This document shows positions 6,586-11,364 of a stretch of DNA of 11,364 nt, piece by piece. The notes below the pieces were generated by a model. That model had not been told where the DNA came from, did no database searches, and saw only the letters and a program-made list of their open reading frames with translations. Source of the stretch: Desulfobacteraceae bacterium. Its GTDB lineage: Bacteria > Desulfobacterota > Desulfobacteria > Desulfobacterales > Desulfobacteraceae. A program made the translations under genes and the position numbers. The stretch's first letter is position 1; every line of letters starts with the position of its first letter. The stretch covers positions 1 through 11,364 of the forward strand of contig JAABSK010000073.1 in NCBI GenBank assembly GCA_011390435.1. The letters are read 5' to 3'.

Positions 6586-8151
6586 TTGATTGATCTTCAC
6601 ATACATTCAACCGCTTCAGACGGATCCTTTTCTCCTTTTGACATTCTGGACCTGGCAAACCAGTCCGGGGTCAGCGTTGTTTCCATCACCGACCATGATA
6701 CCATTGACGGGGTCAAACAGCTGTTTGAGCATCCCCTGCCCGCGCATCCGGAACTGATCACCGGCGTTGAAATGAGCTGCACCCCGCCGGATGAATTCAA
6801 ACATCTGGGCAGCATTCATCTTCTGGGATATGGATTCAGTCTTTACGATCGACAGCTCAACGCCATTTTTGACGCTGCCCGGCGATCCCGTGAACAGCGC
6901 AATCCCGAAATTATTGAAAAATTAAATGCGCTGGGTATCGAGATCTCAATGGCGGATGTGATCAACCGTTTCAGCGCAGAACAGATCGGACGACCCCATA
7001 TCGCGGAAGTGATGAAAGAGAAGGGGGATGTCAGCTCTTTTCGTGAGGCATTTGACCGGTATCTGGCAAAGGGAAAGCCAGGATACGTTGATAAATACAA
7101 GATCCATGTCAAAGATGCCATTCAGGCGATTTTAAATGCCGGCGGCGTTCCGGTACTGGCCCATCCAGGACTGCTGACTTTCAAGGAGACCCTGGAAGAG
7201 CAAAAATTTATCGACCAGCTTGCAGCATACGGCCTGATGGGACTGGAGGTGTTCTATACCGATCACGATGCCAGCGCCACTGCGTTTTATCATGACCTTG
7301 CCATAAAGAAATCGTTGATTGTTACGGGTGGATCTGACTTTCACGGGTCTTTTAACAGCGGTGTTGACATCGGAAGCGGCAAAGGGAATCTGGACATTGA
7401 TGTGTCTGTTGCCAGGGCACTGCTGTCCGGTATTGAATCTGTCAGGGCTGCCCACACCCGTCTGGGTATTCTTGAAACCAACCTTGGATACCAGTTTGCT
7501 GATCAGTCCCTGCTGAATACTGCTTTGTGCCATCGTTCGTATTTAAACGAAAACCAGACCCTTTGCGATACAGACAATGAACGCCTGGAATTTTTAGGCG
7601 ATGCCGTACTCGGGCTCTGTGTGGGGCAACTGCTCATGGAGAAAAGTCCATCCAAACGAGAAGGGGAATTATCCAAATTACGGGCCAGCCTGGTCAGTGA
7701 ACCTGCGCTTGCAGACATGGCAAGATATATTGATCTGGGACGGTTCATCCGCCTTGGTAAAGGCGAATCCCTTTGCCGGGGATTTGAAAAAAATTCCATC
7801 TTATCAGATACGTTTGAGGCCGTGATTGCAGCTGTATACCTGGATGCCGGATTTGACAGGGTGTATGCACTGGTGCTGGATCTGTTCAGCCGGAATCTGG
7901 CAGATCTGCTGTCCTGTTCCAGCGCTGTTGATTACAAGAGTATGCTGCAGGAATACGCCCAGGAAAGGGGCGAAACAGCCCCACAATATGTATTGATCGA
8001 TGAAAGTGGCCCAGACCATGATAAAACCTTTCATATTGCCACCTGTGTATCCACTGTTCATGCTGAAGGAACCGGTAAGACCAAAAAGGCGGCAGAGCAG
8101 GCCGCAGCCAGAGCCGTGCTGGAAACACTGGGCCTGGTTCAGCCCCAATAA
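6586..8151 (+). CDS. rnc: RNase AM/YciV-like PHP-domain phosphoesterase fused to full-length RNase III
   Basis: One uninterrupted 521-residue frame joins two enzymes. Residues 1-285 are a PHP domain of the RNase AM (YciV/TrpH) type: H5xH7 with D12 (DLHIHSTASDGS), TD36HDT, GVE62MS, H78LLGYGF, GRPH138IAEV, KYLAKGKPGYV, VLAH193PG and GGSD251FH253G. All expected metal ligands are kept, and the length matches stand-alone YciV (~290). Residues 292-521 are a complete RNase III: ALCHRS, E332RLEFLGD339AVL, LSKLRASLVS, D408TFEA with E411, then a dsRBD from about 449 to 515 (DYKSMLQEYAQ ... KKAAEQAAARAVLETL). E335, D339, D408 and E411 align with the catalytic metal ligands. The start is a TTG with AGGGTG 4 nt upstream; the nearby ATG (6572) is out of frame. 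RNase III cuts double-stranded RNA and RNase AM is a 5'-to-3' exonuclease maturing rRNA 5' ends in E. coli. That both act on the same substrate here is inference. Confidence 0.93.
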   Translation: MIDLHIHSTASDGSFSPFDILDLANQSGVSVVSITDHDTIDGVKQLFEHPLPAHPELITGVEMSCTPPDEFKHLGSIHLLGYGFSLYDRQLNAIFDAARRSREQRNPEIIEKLNALGIEISMADVINRFSAEQIGRPHIAEVMKEKGDVSSFREAFDRYLAKGKPGYVDKYKIHVKDAIQAILNAGGVPVLAHPGLLTFKETLEEQKFIDQLAAYGLMGLEVFYTDHDASATAFYHDLAIKKSLIVTGGSDFHGSFNSGVDIGSGKGNLDIDVSVARALLSGIESVRAAHTRLGILETNLGYQFADQSLLNTALCHRSYLNENQTLCDTDNERLEFLGDAVLGLCVGQLLMEKSPSKREGELSKLRASLVSEPALADMARYIDLGRFIRLGKGESLCRGFEKNSILSDTFEAVIAAVYLDAGFDRVYALVLDLFSRNLADLLSCSSAVDYKSMLQEYAQERGETAPQYVLIDESGPDHDKTFHIATCVSTVHAEGTGKTKKAAEQAAARAVLETLGLVQPQ

Positions 8152-9191
8152 TGCCGGCGGCACACTTGAAACCACTGGTCATTCCGGTTTTTATTCCCCA
8201 TGCCGGCTGTCCCCATCAGTGTGCCTTCTGTAACCAGTCTATTCTTACCCGGCACCTGCCAGATATCGTGGATGTAAAAACCATTCATCATACCATTCAC
8301 AAATACCTGCAGTATCAAAACAGACGAAAACCTGTGGAGCTGGCGTTTTTCGGCGGGAATTTTCTGGGGTTGCCCCAGGCGGATGTGACAAGACTTCTGG
8401 AAGCGGTTCAGCCTTATATTCATGAGAAAAAGATTGACGGCATCCGGTTTTCAACCCGGCCGGATACCATTACAGCTGCGCATCTGGAGCAGATCCGGCA
8501 GTTTAATGTGCATGCGGTTGAGCTGGGAGTTCAGTCCATGGATGACCGGGTTTTGCAATGTTCCAGGCGGGGGCATACCCGTGAAGACACAATTTTGGCA
8601 ATTGACCTGTTAAAAAAAGCATCCATCAAGACAGGTGTTCAGGTGATGGTCGGTCTGCCGGGTGATACTGAAGAACTGGCACTGAAAAGTACAACAATGC
8701 TGATCCGGCTGGCACCGGATTTTGCGCGGATTTATCCGCTGGTGGTGTTGAATGGCAGTCTGGTGGCAAAATGGTTTCAGCAGGGGCGTTATCAGCCGTT
8801 GAGCCTGGAGTCGGCAGTGCATCAGGCCAGACAGATGTATCAGATGTTTACTGCAGCAAACATCCGTGTGATCCGTATGGGACTGCAGTCATCTGATCTC
8901 ATGGAAGATCGTTTGCAGGTTTTGGCAGGCCCCTGGCACCCGGCATTCGGGCACCTGGTACTCAGTGCAGTGATGTATGAGGAAATGACAGAGAAAATCA
9001 ACGACTGCCTGAAGCAGGGCGGTACCGGGCACCTGGTCATCCGCGTGCACCCCCGGTGTGAATCCCGGACAAGAGGGCATCAAAACAGCCATTTTGAAAA
9101 ACTGCACCGCCAATATCCCCAAACGCGGTTTTCCATTGCCCTGGATCCGGAAATGGCTCTGGATCAGGTGGATGTTTCAGATTCTGCTTAA
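8151..9191 (+). CDS. Elp3-like radical SAM protein without acetyltransferase domain
   Basis: A 346-residue radical SAM enzyme. The 4Fe-4S ligands are C20-x3-C24-x2-C27 (GCPHQCAFCNQ), followed by the SAM-binding glycine motif FFGGNF (66-71) and the Elp3-like block E124-L-G-V-Q-S-M-D-D, with SRRGHT at 138-143. The usual Elp3 C-terminal GNAT acetyltransferase domain is missing (Elp3 is about 550 residues), so the product is an Elp3 relative and not a tRNA uridine-34 acetylating enzyme proper. The substrate is unknown; RNA is a reasonable guess from family and context. Its ATG overlaps the RNase III stop (TAATG, 8149-8153) and has no Shine-Dalgarno, implying translational coupling. From memory, a similar radical SAM gene follows rnc in many Clostridia (rnc-radical SAM-smc), which supports a real functional link. 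The stop overlaps that of the convergent PBP gene. Confidence 0.85.
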   Translation: MPAAHLKPLVIPVFIPHAGCPHQCAFCNQSILTRHLPDIVDVKTIHHTIHKYLQYQNRRKPVELAFFGGNFLGLPQADVTRLLEAVQPYIHEKKIDGIRFSTRPDTITAAHLEQIRQFNVHAVELGVQSMDDRVLQCSRRGHTREDTILAIDLLKKASIKTGVQVMVGLPGDTEELALKSTTMLIRLAPDFARIYPLVVLNGSLVAKWFQQGRYQPLSLESAVHQARQMYQMFTAANIRVIRMGLQSSDLMEDRLQVLAGPWHPAFGHLVLSAVMYEEMTEKINDCLKQGGTGHLVIRVHPRCESRTRGHQNSHFEKLHRQYPQTRFSIALDPEMALDQVDVSDSA

Positions 9192-11364
9192 ATCCCTTCC
9201 TTAAAAAGATCTTCTGCGGCTGAAGCAGTGTCCGGCTCAGGCGTATGTTCTGTCGGAACGGTTCCTTCCTTGAAACACTCAAAAATGGTTTTCTCAGATG
9301 ATTCAATAGGCAGCAGTCCGGTTTTTGCGTCGATTTTGGCAAAGACAATGCCTTCGGGTACATTGAATGTCCGGGCGGGTTTTCCTTCAAGGGCGTTTTT
9401 CATGAATTCAAGCCAGATTGGACTTGCAGCCCTTGATCCGGTTTCGCCATTACCCAGAGGGGCCTCCTGATCAAGACCCACCCACACCCCTGTGGTATAC
9501 CGGGGGGTGTATCCCAAAAACCAGGCATCATGAAGGTTGTTGGTGGTTCCGGTTTTTCCGGCAACCGGCCGGTTCAAAGCCTTGAGCCGCCATCCGGTTC
9601 CGTCTTTGACAACGCTTTCAAGCATATTGGTCATGATATAGGCGGTGCTCATGTCAATCACTTTCCTGCGGATCAGCTGGGATGTCTCAAGCAGGTTGCC
9701 GTCACGGTCGTATATTTTGGTGATAAACACCGGTTCGATCAGGTATCCAAGATTTGAAAAAACCGAATAGGCATTGACGATTTCCAGCAGTGAAAGGCCG
9801 GATGAGCCCAGTGCGATGGACAGATCCTGACTGATATCAGAGGTAATCCCCATTTTCCGGGAATAGTCGATTACATAATCAATGCCGATATCCTGAAGGA
9901 TTTTGATGGTCACCACATTTCTGGAATGCACCAGTGCTTCCCGGAACAGGGTGGGACCAAAAAATTTTTCAGTATAGTTTTTGGGTTTCCATGTAAAATC
10001 ACGTTCAGTATCTTTATACACCACAGGCGAGTCAATAATGACGCTTGCTGCAGTATAGCCTTTGTCAAGGGCGGCTGCATAGATAATCGGTTTGAAAGCG
10101 CTCCCTGGCTGACGTCTGGACTGATACGCACGGTTGAACTGGCTGTTGCGATAATCCCGTCCGCCGATCATCGCCTTTACATGCCCGGTTTCCGCTTCAA
10201 TGCTCAGCAGGGCTGACTGGGCAATGGGTTCCTGTTCCAGGGTAAATTCATGCATCTCGTCATCTGTATCTGATTCCATTACTTTGACCAGGATAACATC
10301 TCCGCGGTTGAAAACCTGTGACGGGCGCCTGGCGCTGTCTTCATAATACGGCTTTTCCTGATCCGGTTTTCTGGCCCATTTCATGGTGGCAAGCCTGATG
10401 ATTCCCTGGAAGTGCCCCACACGGATGCGGGTGATGCCTTGATCGTCATCAATATCCAATACCACAGCCTGGTAAGTGTTGTCAGGCTGCAGCGGGTTGT
10501 TTCCGATTTTTTCCGATATCTGCTCGCAGAAACTGTCGATCTGCAATGCAGGGATGTTTTTTAACGGTCCCCGATAACCGGTTCTTCTGTCCAGGTCAAT
10601 CAATCCGGTATTCACGGCGGCCCGTCCGATTTTCTGCAACTCAATGTTAACAGCTGTATGGATCTGAAGTCCCTGGTTGTAAAGAGCGTCTTTGCCGTAA
10701 TGGGTTTCAACATACCGTCTGACATGTTCGGTGTACCAGGGAACCCGCTCGATAAACCAGTTTTTTCTGGGTTTGATGTCCAGCTTCAGGCTGATGGCGT
10801 CTGTCACCGCCAGGTTGGAAATCATGTCTTCTTCTTTCATGCGGTTTAAAACATAGATCTGACGCTGTTTGGCCCGATCCGGATATCTGAAGGGTGAGTA
10901 CCGGCTGGGGGCCTGGGGAAGACCGGCCAGCATGGAACACTCAGCCAGATTCAGATCGCGGATATGCTTGCCAAAGTAATTTTCAGCAGCAGCCTCCACG
11001 CCATATGCCCCATGACCCAGGTAAATCTGGTTTAAATAGAGAAAAAGAATTTCATCTTTTGTGAACCTTTTTTCGATTTTATATGCCAGGATGGCTTCTT
11101 TCAATTTTCGTTCATAGGTGCGTTCCGGGGTCAGCAAAAAGGATTTGGTTACCTGCTGGGTGATGGTTGACCCGCCCTGAACAATTTCTCCGGCCTGGAA
11201 ATTTTTAAGGAATGCGCGGACAATGGATAAAATATCAATGCCGGGATGCTCCCGGAACCGAGAGTCTTCAGCTGCCACAAACGCATTGATCAGATTTTCA
11301 GGCATATCAGACAGGGGAATAACAATTCGGCGTTCTTCATAGAATTCTCCGATTTTTCTTCCAT
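9188..11364 (-). CDS. mrcA: Class A penicillin-binding protein 1A, N terminus cut by right window edge
   Basis: Bifunctional peptidoglycan glycosyltransferase/transpeptidase of the inner membrane. The frame stays open upstream of the ATG at 11305 through the edge, reading IGEFYEERRIVIPLSDMPENL, typical PBP1A sequence. The true start with the cytoplasmic tail and TM anchor (perhaps 60-70 residues) is therefore outside, and about 724 residues are visible. Glycosyltransferase motifs: catalytic Glu codon at 11267-11269 (AAEDSRFREHPGID), GGSTITQQ, and the block ending FLYLNQIYLGHGAYGVEAAA. An OB-like insert (about FCEQISEK to DVILVKVM) marks the 1A type. Transpeptidase motifs: SAFK with nucleophile Ser (10091-10102), SRN (9917-9925) and KTG (9548-9556). 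It is transcribed toward the radical SAM gene; no terminator hairpin is evident at its 3' end. Confidence 0.94.
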   Translation of the reverse strand, partial: GRKIGEFYEERRIVIPLSDMPENLINAFVAAEDSRFREHPGIDILSIVRAFLKNFQAGEIVQGGSTITQQVTKSFLLTPERTYERKLKEAILAYKIEKRFTKDEILFLYLNQIYLGHGAYGVEAAAENYFGKHIRDLNLAECSMLAGLPQAPSRYSPFRYPDRAKQRQIYVLNRMKEEDMISNLAVTDAISLKLDIKPRKNWFIERVPWYTEHVRRYVETHYGKDALYNQGLQIHTAVNIELQKIGRAAVNTGLIDLDRRTGYRGPLKNIPALQIDSFCEQISEKIGNNPLQPDNTYQAVVLDIDDDQGITRIRVGHFQGIIRLATMKWARKPDQEKPYYEDSARRPSQVFNRGDVILVKVMESDTDDEMHEFTLEQEPIAQSALLSIEAETGHVKAMIGGRDYRNSQFNRAYQSRRQPGSAFKPIIYAAALDKGYTAASVIIDSPVVYKDTERDFTWKPKNYTEKFFGPTLFREALVHSRNVVTIKILQDIGIDYVIDYSRKMGITSDISQDLSIALGSSGLSLLEIVNAYSVFSNLGYLIEPVFITKIYDRDGNLLETSQLIRRKVIDMSTAYIMTNMLESVVKDGTGWRLKALNRPVAGKTGTTNNLHDAWFLGYTPRYTTGVWVGLDQEAPLGNGETGSRAASPIWLEFMKNALEGKPARTFNVPEGIVFAKIDAKTGLLPIESSEKTIFECFKEGTVPTEHTPEPDTASAAEDLFKEGI

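Noticed and set aside
9192..9240. Rho-independent terminator after the radical SAM gene
   Set aside because: Only a 4-bp stem (CTTC/GAAG or CTGC/GCAG) can be drawn, with no T-run, and the DNA is PBP1A coding sequence.
9188..11305. ATG at 11305 as the start of PBP1A
   Set aside because: Upstream codons to the window edge encode conserved PBP1A sequence (EERRIVIPLSD), and a start at 11305 would leave no membrane anchor.

Overview
The window looks like chromosomal core DNA of a Gram-negative, probably sulfate-reducing member of the Desulfobacterota (a Desulfobacter/Desulfotignum/Desulfobacula-like genome is my best guess). This rests on the moderate GC content, a siroheme-synthase / CcsA-HemX / HemA cluster, a PBP1A with an OB domain, and a short four-cysteine DksA. 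Taxonomy is inference from gene content, not from a search. No mobile element, tRNA, rRNA, CRISPR array or phage gene is visible, and coding density is very high, with genes abutting or overlapping almost everywhere.

Layout. (1) 1-2381 (+): a PhoB-type response regulator, cut by the left edge, followed 5 nt later by a PhoR-type sensor kinase with TM-sensor-TM-HAMP-PAS-HisKA-HATPase architecture. (2) 2362-3225 (-): a metal-dependent amidohydrolase of the Amidohydrolase_2 class, whose 3' end overlaps the phoR 3' end tail to tail. (3) 3226-3325: a short AT-rich divergent control region with interleaved inverted repeats. (4) 3326-6113 (+): a tetrapyrrole operon of precorrin-2 dehydrogenase/ferrochelatase, an eight-TM CcsA/HemX-like protein and glutamyl-tRNA reductase HemA. 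(5) 6131-9191 (+): a strong sigma70-like promoter, then dksA, a PHP-domain (RNase AM/YciV-like) protein fused in frame to a complete RNase III, and an Elp3-like radical SAM protein translationally coupled to it. (6) 9188-11364 (-): class A penicillin-binding protein PBP1A, cut by the right edge, sharing a TTAA stop-codon palindrome with the radical SAM gene.

The most interesting element is the 521-residue fusion at 6586-8151. Its N-terminal ~285 residues carry every metal-ligand motif of the RNase AM (YciV/TrpH) PHP family. Its C-terminal ~230 residues are a full RNase III with intact catalytic acidic residues and a double-stranded-RNA-binding domain. In E. coli, separate enzymes of these families both act in rRNA maturation: RNase III excises the precursors and RNase AM trims 5' ends. 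The fusion therefore suggests one polypeptide that cuts double-stranded RNA and then processes the 5' ends or short products. It lies between dksA (ppGpp-dependent control of rRNA promoters) and a putative RNA-modifying radical SAM enzyme, which gives a coherent 'stable RNA' operon. I cannot tell from the sequence alone whether this fusion has already been described.
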